Of a stretch of DNA of 64,000 bases, positions 28,135 to 36,539 are shown in pieces. Made by a program: the position numbers and the translations under genes. The notes beneath the pieces are model-generated. The model ran no database searches. It was not told the origin of the DNA and was given only the letters and a program-made list of their open reading frames with translations. Origin of the DNA: Streptomyces sp. NRRL WC-3626 (GTDB lineage: Bacteria; Actinomycetota; Actinomycetes; Streptomycetales; Streptomycetaceae); contig NZ_JOCA01000006.1 of the NCBI RefSeq assembly GCF_000718785.1, forward strand, positions 186,001 through 250,000. The letters are read 5' to 3'. Numbering within the stretch: the stretch's first letter is position 1; the number at the start of each line of letters is the position of its first letter.

Positions 28135-29381
28135 GTGAGGTGCTCCCGGTTGTGTGCGATCAGATCATCGGTGAGGCGGTCGGCGTACGCGTACTGGCCG
28201 ATCAGCGGGTGCGCCAGCAACGCGCGGAACACCCGGTCGCGGCCGCCGTGCAGCGCCGCCTCCAGCGCCAGGTCCTCGTACGTGGTGACGCTCGCCATCA
28301 GCCCCGAGAACAGCGGGTCCACGGGGGCGACGGGAAGCGGCGTCGCGCCCTTCGGGCCCACCGCCGCCTGCACCTCGATCACCGCGTCGTCGGGGAGGAA
28401 GGGCAGCGTGCCGTTGTTGAGCGTGTTGACCACCTGGTGGCGGGAGCCGGCGCCGCGCAGCAGGGCCGCCGCCAGGTCCACCGCCGCCTCCGAGTAGTAG
28501 GCGCCGCCCCGTTGGGACAGCAGGTCCGGCTTCTCGTCGAGGGCCGGATCCGCGTACAGGGCGAGGAGACGGCGCTCCATGCCGGCGACCTCGGCCGCCC
28601 GGGACGGCTTCGTGCGCATCTCCCGTACGACCTCGTCGTGCGCGTAGAAGTAGCGCAGGTAGTACGACGGGACCACGCCCAGACGGTCCAGGAGGGGGCG
28701 GGGGAGACGGAGGTCGGCGGCGAGGGCGTCGCCGTGCGTGGAGAGAAGGGCCGGGAGGACGTCGTCGCCGTCCACGCGGACCGCCGTCTCCCACGTGAGG
28801 TGGTTCAGGCCCACGTGGTCCAGGTGGATGTCGGCCGGGTCCGTGCCCAGCAGCGCCGCGAACTTGCGCTGCAGGCCGATGGCCACGTTGCACAGCCCCA
28901 GTGCCTTGTGACCTGCCCGCAGCAGCGCGCGGGTGACGATGCCGACGGGGTTGGTGAAGTCGATGATCCAGGCGTCCGGGTTGGCCCGCCGGACCCGCTC
29001 GGCGATGTCCAGGACCACCGGCACGGTGCGCAGCGCCTTCGCGAGGCCGCCCGCGCCGGTCGTCTCCTGGCCCACGCAGCCGCAGTCCAGGGGCCACGTC
29101 TCGTCCTGCTGCCGTGCCGCCTGCCCGCCCACCCGGAGCTGGAGCAGCACCGCGTCCGCGCCGTCCACGGCCGCGTCCAGGTCGGCGGTGGTGGTGAGGG
29201 TGCCGGGGTGTCCCTGGCGGGCGAGGATACGGCGGGACAGGGCGCCGATCAGCTCGAGGCGGTCCGTCGCCGGATCGGTGAGGACCAGTTCGGTGACGGG
29301 AAGCGTGTCCCTCAGCCGGGCGATGCCGTCGATGAGTTCGGGGGTGTAGGTCGAGCCTGCGCCGACCACGGTGAGTTTCAT
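28125..29381 (-). CDS. csnH: GH4-family glycosidase (6-phospho-beta-glucosidase-like, CsnH)
   Basis: A 418-residue NAD- and metal-dependent glycosidase of family GH4. VVGAGSTYTPELIDGI is the N-terminal dinucleotide-binding loop, DFTNPVGIVTRAL follows, and Cys in GLCNVAIG and His in GLNHLTW are the metal ligands; YYLRYFYAHDEV completes the active site. GH4 enzymes cleave phosphorylated or plain glycosides by a redox mechanism. In the csn operon it should process imported chitosan oligosaccharides. ATG at 29381 is preceded by AAGGAG. A TnpB insertion sequence starts about 20 bases upstream, separating the gene from csnG. Confidence 0.85.
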   Translation of the reverse strand: MKLTVVGAGSTYTPELIDGIARLRDTLPVTELVLTDPATDRLELIGALSRRILARQGHPGTLTTTADLDAAVDGADAVLLQLRVGGQAARQQDETWPLDCGCVGQETTGAGGLAKALRTVPVVLDIAERVRRANPDAWIIDFTNPVGIVTRALLRAGHKALGLCNVAIGLQRKFAALLGTDPADIHLDHVGLNHLTWETAVRVDGDDVLPALLSTHGDALAADLRLPRPLLDRLGVVPSYYLRYFYAHDEVVREMRTKPSRAAEVAGMERRLLALYADPALDEKPDLLSQRGGAYYSEAAVDLAAALLRGAGSRHQVVNTLNNGTLPFLPDDAVIEVQAAVGPKGATPLPVAPVDPLFSGLMASVTTYEDLALEAALHGGRDRVFRALLAHPLIGQYAYADRLTDDLIAHNREHLTWA

Positions 29382-29397
29382 CGGGGTTCTCCTTCGT

Positions 29398-29432
29398 GGA
29401 TACCCCGGCCTTCGGGCCGGGGAGGAAACGAA
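29398..29432 (+). repeat. Left-side hairpin resembling the element's right end
   Basis: CCCCGGCC (29403-29410), loop TTCG, GGCCGGGG (29415-29422), then AGGAAACGAA. The right end has an 8-bp stem, a 4-base loop and then AGGAAGTCAA in the same geometry and orientation, with several stem positions changed in compensating pairs. It may be a remnant right end of an earlier insertion or a conserved left-end structure. Confidence 0.6.
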
Positions 29433-29539
29433 GCTCCTGCGGAGCAGGGCAGGGAAAGCCGGTTCGCCGCCAGGGCGGACCGGCGTCCACCTCCAACTGT
29501 CCGCACGCCGTCACAAACTGATGCAGTAACATGTGAACC

Positions 29540-30736
29540 GTGAAGGCCACTCACGTGAAGCGGGCGTTCAAGTACCGCTTCTGTCCGACCGATGCGCAGG
29601 CAGCAGAGCTGTCCCGCACGTTCGGCTGCGTGCGGAAGGTCTACAACCTCGCCCTCGCGGCGCGCACGGAAGCGTGGACGCGGCAGGAGCGGGTGAACTA
29701 CAACCAGACGTCGGCGATGCTGACGGCCTGGAAGAAGACCGAGGAACTCGCGTACCTCAACGAGGTCTCCTCCGTCCCGCTCCAGCAGGCCCTCAGGCAC
29801 CTCCAGACGGCGTTCACGAACTTCTTCGGCAAGCGCGCGAAGTACCCGCGGTTCAAGTCGCGGAAGAAGTCGCGGAAGTCGGCGGAGTACACCACCAGCG
29901 CGTTCCGGTTCCGGGACGGCAAGCTGACCTTGGCGAAGATGGCGGAGCCGCTGGACATCGTGTGGTCCCGTCCGCTGCCCGAGGGTGCGTCGCCGTCCAC
30001 GGTGACCGTGTCCCAGGACGCGGCCGGACGCTGGTACGTGTCCATGCTGGTCGAGGACCCGTCCGTCCAGCCGCTCCCCGCGACCGGCGCGGCCGTCGGT
30101 ATCGACGTCGGGCTCGACCACCTGCTGACCCTCTCGACCGGCGAGAAGGTCTCCAACCCCCGGCACGAGCGGCGCGACCGTGCCCGTCTCGCCAAGGCAC
30201 AGCGGCAGCTTGCCCGCAAGGCCAGGGGGGACGGGGCGAACCGGGCCAAGGCGCGCCGGAAGGTCGCCAAGGTCTACGCCCGCATCACCGACCGCAGGCG
30301 TGACCACCTGCACAAACTCACCACTCGGCTCGTTCGTGAAAACCAAACGATCGTGATCGAGGACCTCGCCGTCCGGAACATGGTGAAGAACGGCAGCCTG
30401 GCCCGCGCCATCAGTGACGCGGCCTGGTCGGAGTTCCGGGGCATGCTGGAGTACAAGGCCCAGTGGTACGGCCGCGAAGTGATCGCGGTCGACCGCTGGT
30501 TCCCCTCCTCCAAGCTGTGCTCGACCTGCGGCACCCTGCAGGACAGGATGCCGCTCAACGTCCGCACCTGGACGTGCGACTGCGGAACGACCCACGACCG
30601 GGACGTGAACGCGGCGAAGAACATTCTGGCCGTCGGGCTGACGGCGTCTGTCTGTGGAGCTGGTGTAAGACCTCAACGGAGCACTCCGGGCGGGCAGTCG
30701 GCGATGAAGCAGAAACCCCTACGGCGCGAGCCGTAG
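29540..30736 (+). CDS. tnpB: TnpB RNA-guided nuclease of IS200/IS605 superfamily
   Basis: A 398-residue TnpB. The N-terminal helix-turn-helix region (FKYRFCPTDAQAAELSRTFG) and YNLALAARTEAW are typical. The RuvC catalytic triad is present: Asp in GIDVGLD, Glu in IVIEDLAV and Asp in HDRDVNAAKN. A four-Cys zinc finger (CSTCG ... CDCG) sits between the last two. TnpB proteins are guide-RNA-directed DNA nucleases and ancestors of Cas12. Start GTG at 29540. The catalytic residues look intact, so the protein may be active. It is antisense to the csn operon. Confidence 0.93.
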   Translation: MKATHVKRAFKYRFCPTDAQAAELSRTFGCVRKVYNLALAARTEAWTRQERVNYNQTSAMLTAWKKTEELAYLNEVSSVPLQQALRHLQTAFTNFFGKRAKYPRFKSRKKSRKSAEYTTSAFRFRDGKLTLAKMAEPLDIVWSRPLPEGASPSTVTVSQDAAGRWYVSMLVEDPSVQPLPATGAAVGIDVGLDHLLTLSTGEKVSNPRHERRDRARLAKAQRQLARKARGDGANRAKARRKVAKVYARITDRRRDHLHKLTTRLVRENQTIVIEDLAVRNMVKNGSLARAISDAAWSEFRGMLEYKAQWYGREVIAVDRWFPSSKLCSTCGTLQDRMPLNVRTWTCDCGTTHDRDVNAAKNILAVGLTASVCGAGVRPQRSTPGGQSAMKQKPLRREP

Positions 30737-30770
30737 GAATCCCCCTCCTTCAGGAGGGGGAGGAAGTCAA
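30718..30770 (+). ncRNA. Right end and putative omega-RNA scaffold 3' part
   Basis: Two hairpins overlap and follow the tnpB stop codon: CCTACGG/CCGTAGG (30718-30724 with 30731-30737) and CCCCCTCC/GGAGGGGG (30741-30748 with 30753-30760), ending AGGAAGTCAA at 30770. In TnpB elements the 3' part of the transcript through the right end forms the guide-RNA scaffold, and the bases just beyond (here from 30771, the end of csnG) act as the guide. Inferred from family knowledge; the 5' limit is unknown. Confidence 0.5.
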
Positions 30771-31636
30771 CCCTTGACTCCGGTGAGGGTGACGCCCTCG
30801 ACGAACGCCTTCTGGGCGAAGAAGAACACGAGGATCACGGGCGCCATGACGAGCACGGTCGCCGCCATGGTGAGGTTCCAGTCGGTGTGATGGGCGCCCT
30901 TGAAGGATTCCAGGCCGTAGGAGAGCGTCCAGGCGGCCGGATTCTCCGAGGCGTAGATCTGCGGGCCGAAGTAGTCGTTCCAGGCGTAGAAGAACTGGAA
31001 CAGGGCCACCGCCGCGATACCCGGCTTCGCCATCGGGAGGACGACCCGCAGCAGTGTGCGGAGTTCGCCGCAGCCGTCGACGCGGGCCGCGTCCAGGTAC
31101 TCGTCCGGGACGGTCAGCAGGAACTGGCGCAGGAGGAAGATCGAGAACGCGTCGCCGAACGCCATCGGGATGATCAGCGGCCAGAGGCTGCCGGAGAGGT
31201 CCAGCTGCTTCGCCCAGAACAGGTACATCGGGATGACGACGACCTGCGGCGGCAGCATCATCATCGAGATCACCAGCATCAGCGACAGGTGCCGCCCGCG
31301 GAAGCGGAACTTGGCGAGCGCGTACGCCACGGGGAGCGAGGACACGACCGTGAGCGCGGTGCCCAGGCCGGCGTAGAGGAGGGTGTTGCGCCACCAGGTG
31401 AGGAAGCCCGGGGTGTCCCACACCCTGCGGTAGTTGGCCCACTCCCAGGTGTCCGGGACCAGATCGCGGGTGAGGGCCTGCTGGTCGCTCATCAGCGAGG
31501 TGAGGACCACGAAGACGAACGGCAGCGTGAAGAACAGCGCCGCCGCCACGCCGAGGGAGTGCACCGCGATCCACTCCAGCAGGGCCCGGCGGCGGGCGGT
31601 GCGCTGTGCGGGCCTGTCCGGTACGGGGGTCGTCAT
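30767..31636 (-). CDS. csnG: Sugar ABC transporter permease (MalG-type, CsnG)
   Basis: A 289-residue MalG-type inner-membrane permease with about six spans. The EAA coupling loop is YLDAARVDGCGELRTLLRVVLPMAKPG, which docks the shared MsiK-type ATPase used by Streptomyces sugar importers; no ATPase is encoded here. It ends in GVTLTGVKG, the standard MalG C-terminus. Its TGA stop lies inside the TCAA end of the adjoining insertion sequence (30767-30769), so the element abuts the gene without truncating it. Start ATG at 31636 overlaps the csnF stop (ATGA). Confidence 0.9.
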   Translation of the reverse strand: MTTPVPDRPAQRTARRRALLEWIAVHSLGVAAALFFTLPFVFVVLTSLMSDQQALTRDLVPDTWEWANYRRVWDTPGFLTWWRNTLLYAGLGTALTVVSSLPVAYALAKFRFRGRHLSLMLVISMMMLPPQVVVIPMYLFWAKQLDLSGSLWPLIIPMAFGDAFSIFLLRQFLLTVPDEYLDAARVDGCGELRTLLRVVLPMAKPGIAAVALFQFFYAWNDYFGPQIYASENPAAWTLSYGLESFKGAHHTDWNLTMAATVLVMAPVILVFFFAQKAFVEGVTLTGVKG

Positions 31637-32577
31637 CGGGCACCTGCCTGGATCAGTCCGCCCCGGCGGCGCATCAGCAGCGCCGTGAACGCCGTCGACA
31701 GGGCGAAGAGGACCAGGGCCACCACGCAGGCCGCCCCGTAGTCGAAGCGCTGGAAGCCCAGGTTGTAGACGAGTTGGGGGAGCGTGAGGGTCGACTTGTC
31801 GGGGTAGCCCGGCTCGAACTGCTGCCCCGAGCCGCCGATGACACCCGAGGCGACCTTTCCCGCGACCAGGGGCTGTGTGTAGTACTGCATCGTCTGGATC
31901 ACGCCCGTGACCACGGCGAACAGCACGATGGGGGAGATGTTGGGGAGCGTGACGAACCGGAACCGCTGCCAGGGGGACGCCCCGTCCAGCGCCGCCGCCT
32001 CGTACTGCTCCTTCGGCACGTCCAGCAGCGCGGCCATGAAGATGACCATCAGGTCGCCCACGCCCCAGATCGCGAGCGCGGTCAGCGCCGGCTTGGACCA
32101 GTCGGCGTCCGTGAACCAGCCCGGCGCCGGCACGCCCAGCCCCTCCAGCACCGAGTTGACCGGACCCGTACCGGGGTTGAGGAGGAACACGAAGGCGAGC
32201 GTCGCGGCGACCGGCGGGGCCAGATAGGGCAGATAGAAGAGGGTGCGGAAGACGCCCGTACCCGTTCTGATCCTCGTGATGAGCAGGCCGACGCCCAGGC
32301 CGAACACCACCCGGCAGGTCACCATGACCAGCACCAGCCAGAGGGTGTTGCGCAGGGCCGGCCAGAACATCGGGTAGTCCTGGAAGACGTACACCCAGTT
32401 GTCCACGCCCCGGAACTCCGGGACGCCGAAACCGTCGTACCTCATGAAGGAGAAGTAGACGGTGGACACCAGCGGATAGGCGAAGAAGACGCCGAAACCG
32501 ATGAGCCACGGGGAGAGGAAGGCGAGCGTCCGGAGCGTCGAGGCGCGGTGTTTCGCGCGGAGCGTGTGCGTGGACAC
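31633..32577 (-). CDS. csnF: Sugar ABC transporter permease (MalF-type, CsnF)
   Basis: A 314-residue MalF-type permease with six predicted spans (FLSPWLIGFGVFFAYPL first) and the EAA loop YEAAALDGASPWQRFRFVTLPNISP. It forms the membrane channel with CsnG for chitosan oligosaccharides. The GTG at 32577 was chosen because it starts eight bases after the csnE stop codon and the first span follows at the usual distance; an ATG-only start would remove part of the N-terminus. Stop overlaps csnG start. Confidence 0.9.
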   Translation of the reverse strand: MSTHTLRAKHRASTLRTLAFLSPWLIGFGVFFAYPLVSTVYFSFMRYDGFGVPEFRGVDNWVYVFQDYPMFWPALRNTLWLVLVMVTCRVVFGLGVGLLITRIRTGTGVFRTLFYLPYLAPPVAATLAFVFLLNPGTGPVNSVLEGLGVPAPGWFTDADWSKPALTALAIWGVGDLMVIFMAALLDVPKEQYEAAALDGASPWQRFRFVTLPNISPIVLFAVVTGVIQTMQYYTQPLVAGKVASGVIGGSGQQFEPGYPDKSTLTLPQLVYNLGFQRFDYGAACVVALVLFALSTAFTALLMRRRGGLIQAGAR

Positions 32578-32585
32578 CGGCGGCG

Positions 32586-33923
32586 CTACTTCGCCTGCTC
32601 GATGTCGGTGTCGATCTGCTCCGCGGTCTTCGCCAGGCCCGCCTTGAGGTCCTTCACCTTGCCGGACTCGTACTGGAAGCCGAAGTCCTGGAGCGTCGTC
32701 TGGTACGTGGAGCCGTTGACGGAGGCCGGCGGGGTGTTCGACTCGGGGTGCTGCGCGATGTCCAGGAAGGTCTTGAAGGCCGGGTCCGTCTTCAGGTCGG
32801 GGGACTTCAGGGCCTCGAAGGTCGAGGGCACGTTGCGGATGGCGTTGGCGAAGGAGACGACGGCCTCGGTGTCGGTCGTCATGTACTTCACCAGCTCCCA
32901 GGCGGCGTTCTGCTTCTCGCTCCGCGGGGCGATGCCCATGATCGTGCCGGAGAGGAAGCCCTTGCCGTACTCGTCCACCTCGTCGTCGGCGACCGGCAGC
33001 GGCGCGGTGCCGATCTCGAAGTCGACACCGGCGTCCCGCGCCATGCCGAGCCGCCACTCGCCGTCCAGCTGCATCGCCACCTGGCCGGTGTGGAAGGGGT
33101 GCTTGGCGCCCCACTCGTCCCCGAACGTGTTGCGGTACTTCTCCAGCCTGGCGAAGCCGCCGAGGTCGTCGACGAGCTTCTTCTGGTACGTGAACATCTC
33201 CGCGAACGCCGGGTCCTTGCCGATGTTCGACTTGCCGTCGGCGTCGAAGTAGGCGTGGTCCCACTGGGACATGTAGTGGTCGACGACCGTCTCGTAGCCG
33301 TGGTAGTTCGGCATGAAGCCGAGCCGCTCGTACCCGTCGCCCTCGGTCTTCGTCAGCTTCTTCGCCACCTCGGCGAACTCCGACCAGGTCTGCGGGGGTT
33401 GCTCGATGCCGGCGGCCTCGAACGCGTCCTTGTCGTAGTAGAGGCCGTAGGCGTCCCCGAGGAGCGGGAGGGCGCAGCGGGTGCCCTCGAACCGGGTGTA
33501 GTCCAGCATCGGCTTCGGGATGATCGCGTCCAGGTCGAGCTTCGACTTCTCGATGAACGGCTTCAGGTCGAGGAAGGCGCCCGAGGAGCAGAACGTGCCG
33601 ACGTTGGACGTGGTGAACGAGGAGACCACGTCGGGGCCGCTCGAACCGCCCGCGCGCAGCGCCTGGTTGAGCTTGTCGTCGTTGATGTTGCCGACGACCT
33701 TCACCTTGATGTTGGGGTGCGCCTTCTCGAAGCGGTCCACGTTCGCCTGGACCGCCTTCACCTCGGCGGGGGCGCTCCAGCCGTGCCAGAAGGTGATGGT
33801 CGTCTCGGCGTTCGGGTCGTCCGTCGCACCGCTCCCGGACTGGCCCGTACAGGCCGTGGCGACCAGGGTGAGGGAGGCGGTGGCGGCGAGCGCGAGTGTC
33901 GCTTTTCTGGATATTCCGGGCAT
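32586..33923 (-). CDS. csnE: Sugar ABC transporter substrate-binding lipoprotein (CsnE)
   Basis: A 445-residue extracellular lipoprotein of the MalE-like solute-binding family. The signal peptide ends in the lipobox VATAC with Cys25 as the lipidation site. The mature protein starts near ETTITFWHGWSAPAEVKAV and has the FEKAHPNIKVKVV stretch typical of the group. It should capture chitosan oligosaccharides for CsnFG. ATG at 33923; csnR ends 50 bases upstream, so the genes share a transcript. Position and operon order support the csnE name. Confidence 0.9.
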   Translation of the reverse strand: MPGISRKATLALAATASLTLVATACTGQSGSGATDDPNAETTITFWHGWSAPAEVKAVQANVDRFEKAHPNIKVKVVGNINDDKLNQALRAGGSSGPDVVSSFTTSNVGTFCSSGAFLDLKPFIEKSKLDLDAIIPKPMLDYTRFEGTRCALPLLGDAYGLYYDKDAFEAAGIEQPPQTWSEFAEVAKKLTKTEGDGYERLGFMPNYHGYETVVDHYMSQWDHAYFDADGKSNIGKDPAFAEMFTYQKKLVDDLGGFARLEKYRNTFGDEWGAKHPFHTGQVAMQLDGEWRLGMARDAGVDFEIGTAPLPVADDEVDEYGKGFLSGTIMGIAPRSEKQNAAWELVKYMTTDTEAVVSFANAIRNVPSTFEALKSPDLKTDPAFKTFLDIAQHPESNTPPASVNGSTYQTTLQDFGFQYESGKVKDLKAGLAKTAEQIDTDIEQAK

Positions 33924-33973
33924 GACTGTGCTCCCTGGGGCAGGGTGGGAGGGCGGAAGGGGAAGGGGCGGTG

Positions 33974-35203
33974 CTAGCGGGAGGTGTCGAAGACCTCGTC
34001 GCGGGTGGTCGCCAGGGCGCTTTCCAGCGCGCCCCGCAGGACCGGGTGTTCACGGACGTCGCCCACGACCAGACGGGGGCGGGGGGCGGCGAGTTCCTCC
34101 AGTTCGGCCTGGATCAGGGCGCGCAGCACCTCGCCGCCGGAGGTGAGGCCGGTGCCGCTCAGGACGACGAGTTCGGGGTCGAGGACGGAGACCAGTGAGG
34201 CGAGCCCGGTGGCCAGCCGGGTGGCGTAGGTGTGCAGGAGCCGGTGGTGCGCCTTGTCGTCGTCGGGTTTCGCCGCCGCGCGCTCCAGGAGGGCGGCGGC
34301 CGCCTCGGTGTAGGGGCCCTGCGGGATGTCCTCGATGCCCAGCTCGCGGGCGAGCCGCGGCACGGCCTGGGAGCCGGCCAGCTCCTGGAAGCCGCCGCTG
34401 TTGGCCCTGGCGACCTGACGGACCAGCGGAGTGCCCGGCACCGGCAGGAAGCCGACCTCGCCGGCGCCTCCCGTCCAGCCCCGGTGCAGCCGGCCGCCGA
34501 GGACCAGGGCGGCGCCGAGGCCCTCCTGGTTCCACAGGAGGACGAAGTCGGAGTGGTCGCGGGCCGCGCCGAGGCGCTGTTCCGCGAGGGCGACCAGGTT
34601 GACGTCGTTCTCGTACTCGAACGGCATCGGCAGCGCGGCGGCCAGTTCGTCGAGCAGCGTGGGGGAGTGCCAGCCGGGCAGGTGCGAGGCGTAGCGCAGG
34701 CGGCCGGTGTTCGGGTCGAAGGCGCCCGGCGTCCCGATGACCAGGCGGTGGATGTCGGAGCGGGACAGTCCCGCCGCCTTCACCGCGCCGTCCAGGGCGT
34801 CGGTGACCTGCCGGACGACGGGGGTGCCGGAGCGGCGGCCGGGGGCGGACAGCTCGTACCGGCCGACCGTGCGGCCGGTGAGGTCGGCGACGGCCGCGCG
34901 TATCCGCCGGGGGTTGACGTCAAGGCCGGCGGCGTACGCGGCGGCCGGGTTGACCTCGTACAGCTGGGCGCCCGGGCCCGGCCGTCCCTCGGTGGTGCCG
35001 GTGGCGAGGACCAGCCCGCCCGCCTCCAGCCGGGCCAGCAGCTGGGAGGCGGTCGGCTTGGACAGGCCGGTGAGCTTGCCGATCCGGGTGCGGGACAGCG
35101 GCCCGTGCTCCAGCAGCAGGTCCAGGGCGGTGCGGTCGTTCATGGCGCGCAGGACGCGCGGGGTGCCCGGCGTACCGGCGGTTCCTGCCATGGGGTGCGA
35201 CAC
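33974..35203 (-). CDS. csnR: ROK-family transcriptional repressor (CsnR)
   Basis: A 409-residue repressor. An N-terminal winged helix (LLLEHGPLSRTRIGKL and TGLSKPTASQLLARLE) binds DNA and a ROK sugar-kinase-like domain follows (AAGLDVNPRRIRAAVADL, IGTPGAFDPNTG, YENDVNLVALAE). The Cys-rich zinc motif of many ROK proteins is absent. In Streptomyces CsnR represses the csn operon and chitosanase genes and is released by chitosan oligosaccharides. GTG at 35203 is preceded by GGAAGG at the right spacing; ATG at 35191 is possible. A palindromic operator 78 bases upstream fits autoregulation. Confidence 0.88.
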   Translation of the reverse strand: MSHPMAGTAGTPGTPRVLRAMNDRTALDLLLEHGPLSRTRIGKLTGLSKPTASQLLARLEAGGLVLATGTTEGRPGPGAQLYEVNPAAAYAAGLDVNPRRIRAAVADLTGRTVGRYELSAPGRRSGTPVVRQVTDALDGAVKAAGLSRSDIHRLVIGTPGAFDPNTGRLRYASHLPGWHSPTLLDELAAALPMPFEYENDVNLVALAEQRLGAARDHSDFVLLWNQEGLGAALVLGGRLHRGWTGGAGEVGFLPVPGTPLVRQVARANSGGFQELAGSQAVPRLARELGIEDIPQGPYTEAAAALLERAAAKPDDDKAHHRLLHTYATRLATGLASLVSVLDPELVVLSGTGLTSGGEVLRALIQAELEELAAPRPRLVVGDVREHPVLRGALESALATTRDEVFDTSR

Positions 35204-35280
35204 CTGCCCTTCCTCGACTGCCCAGCTTCTCAGCGGCCGGTGCGGGACGTCCATCCCGGTACCGGCACCCGATCACTGTT

Positions 35281-35293
35281 AGGAAAGTTTCCT
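35281..35293. promoter_or_regulatory. CsnR operator
   Basis: AGGAAAGTTTCCT is a palindrome with 6-bp arms around a central G, 78 bases before the csnR start codon. It matches, as I recall it, the conserved CsnR/ROK operator described upstream of chitosanase genes and csnR itself. It would allow the operon to be repressed until chitosan oligosaccharides are present. Confidence 0.8.
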
Positions 35294-35351
35294 GTTGGGC
35301 GTGGAACGTATGCCCGGCGGGGAAGGGCCGTCAAGAGGGGAGTACGAGAAA

Positions 35352-35383
35352 GGGCGGCACCCGGACGATCCCGGGTGCCGCCC
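35352..35383 (-). terminator. Strong terminator after the mscS-like gene
   Basis: GGGCGGCACCCGG (35352-35364) and CCGGGTGCCGCCC (35371-35383) form a perfect 13-bp stem with a 6-base loop, 13 bases beyond the stop codon of the MscS-like gene. It separates that gene from the csn promoter region. Confidence 0.85.
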
Positions 35384-35396
35384 TCGCCGTCGGCGT

Positions 35397-36539
35397 CTAC
35401 TTGGTGGTGCTGGGCGGCAGCGGGGACGCCGCCATCGACTGCGGGGAGATGGTGCTCGAGTAGACCGACGGAGCCGCCATGCCCGCCGTCGGGTCGGCGG
35501 CCGGCGCGTCCTCCAGCGCCGTGGCGCCGCCGACGATCCGGATGCCCGTCGCGTCGAACGCCCGCTTGATGCGCCAGCGCAGCTCCCGCTCCACCGTCAG
35601 GGACTTGCCCGGCATGGTCTTCGCCGAGACCCGGACCACCATCGAGTCCAGCAGCACCGAGTCCAGGCCGAGCACCTCGATCGCGCTCCACAGGAGCTCG
35701 TTCCAGGGCTCCTCCTTGGTCATCTTCTCGGCGACCCCGGTGAGCGTGGCCTTCACCCGCTCCAGGTCCTCGTCGGAACGCACCGTGACGTCGACGCCCG
35801 CCGTCGCCCAGCCCTGGGAGAGGTTGCCTATGCGCTTGACCTCGCCGTTGCGGACGTACCAGATCTCGCCGCTGTCGCCGCGCAGCTTGGTCACCCGCAG
35901 TCCGACCTCTATCACCTCGCCGGAGGCCACGCCCGCGTCGACGGTGTCGCCGACGCCGTACTGGTCCTCCAGGATCATGAAGACGCCGGAGAGGAAGTCC
36001 GTGACCAGGTTGCGGGCGCCGAAACCGATCGCCACACCCGCGACACCGGCGGACGCCAGCAGCGGGGCCAGGTTGATCTGGAAGGTGCCGAGGATCATCA
36101 GCGCGGCCGTGCCCAGGATCAGGAACGACGCCACCGAGCGCAGCACCGAGCCGATCGCCTGCGAGCGCTGCCTGCGCCGCTCCACGTTGACCAGCAGTCC
36201 GCCGAGCCCGCTGCCGTCCACCGCCTGGCCGGTGCGGGACATCCGGTCCACCAGCTTGGTGATCGCCCGCCGCACCACGACTCTCAGCACCGTCGCGATC
36301 ACCAGGATCAGCAGGACCCTGAGCCCGATGGCGAGCCAGGTGGACCAGTTCTGCTCCACCCAGCCGGCGGCGTTGGTGGCGCTCTCGTGGGCGTCCTGGA
36401 GCGTCGGCACCCGGGGTGTCCCGGACTCCGAGGGCGTCGGCGACGGGCCGTCGGCCGACAGGACGGCGGACAAGGACACGGCAGGTACCTCCAGGTGCAC
36501 GTCTGCGCCCGGTACGGCGGTCAAGGTCTCCGAGGTCAC
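35397..36539 (-). CDS. MscS-family mechanosensitive ion channel
   Basis: A 380-residue channel protein. Hydrophobic segments LAIGLRVLLILVIATVLRVV and VASFLILGTAALMILG precede the pore-lining helix LLASAGVAGVAIGFGARNLV, rich in Gly and Ala, then the beta domain (GVFMILEDQYGVGDTVDAG, EVGLRVTKLRGDSGEIWYVRNGEV) characteristic of MscS. It should open under membrane tension to release solutes during hypo-osmotic shock. The C-terminal 50 residues are Pro/Ser/Ala-rich. The GTG at 36539 follows GGTGACCC; GTG at 36572 is an alternative start giving 391 residues. Monocistronic. Confidence 0.9.
   Translation of the reverse strand: MTSETLTAVPGADVHLEVPAVSLSAVLSADGPSPTPSESGTPRVPTLQDAHESATNAAGWVEQNWSTWLAIGLRVLLILVIATVLRVVVRRAITKLVDRMSRTGQAVDGSGLGGLLVNVERRRQRSQAIGSVLRSVASFLILGTAALMILGTFQINLAPLLASAGVAGVAIGFGARNLVTDFLSGVFMILEDQYGVGDTVDAGVASGEVIEVGLRVTKLRGDSGEIWYVRNGEVKRIGNLSQGWATAGVDVTVRSDEDLERVKATLTGVAEKMTKEEPWNELLWSAIEVLGLDSVLLDSMVVRVSAKTMPGKSLTVERELRWRIKRAFDATGIRIVGGATALEDAPAADPTAGMAAPSVYSSTISPQSMAASPLPPSTTK

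Larger units (their letters stand above)
29398..30770 (+). mobile_element. TnpB-only insertion sequence (IS200/IS605 superfamily, IS1341-like)
   Basis: A single-gene element of about 1.37 kb carrying tnpB but no tnpA transposase, so probably mobilised in trans. It lies antisense inside the csn operon. The right end is clear: two hairpins and a TCAA terminus at 30767-30770, as in IS200/IS605 right ends. The left limit is uncertain; a hairpin very like the right-end hairpin lies at 29403-29422, so the element is taken to begin near 29398. No target-site duplication is seen, as expected for this superfamily. The TnpB frame is intact. Confidence 0.75.
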
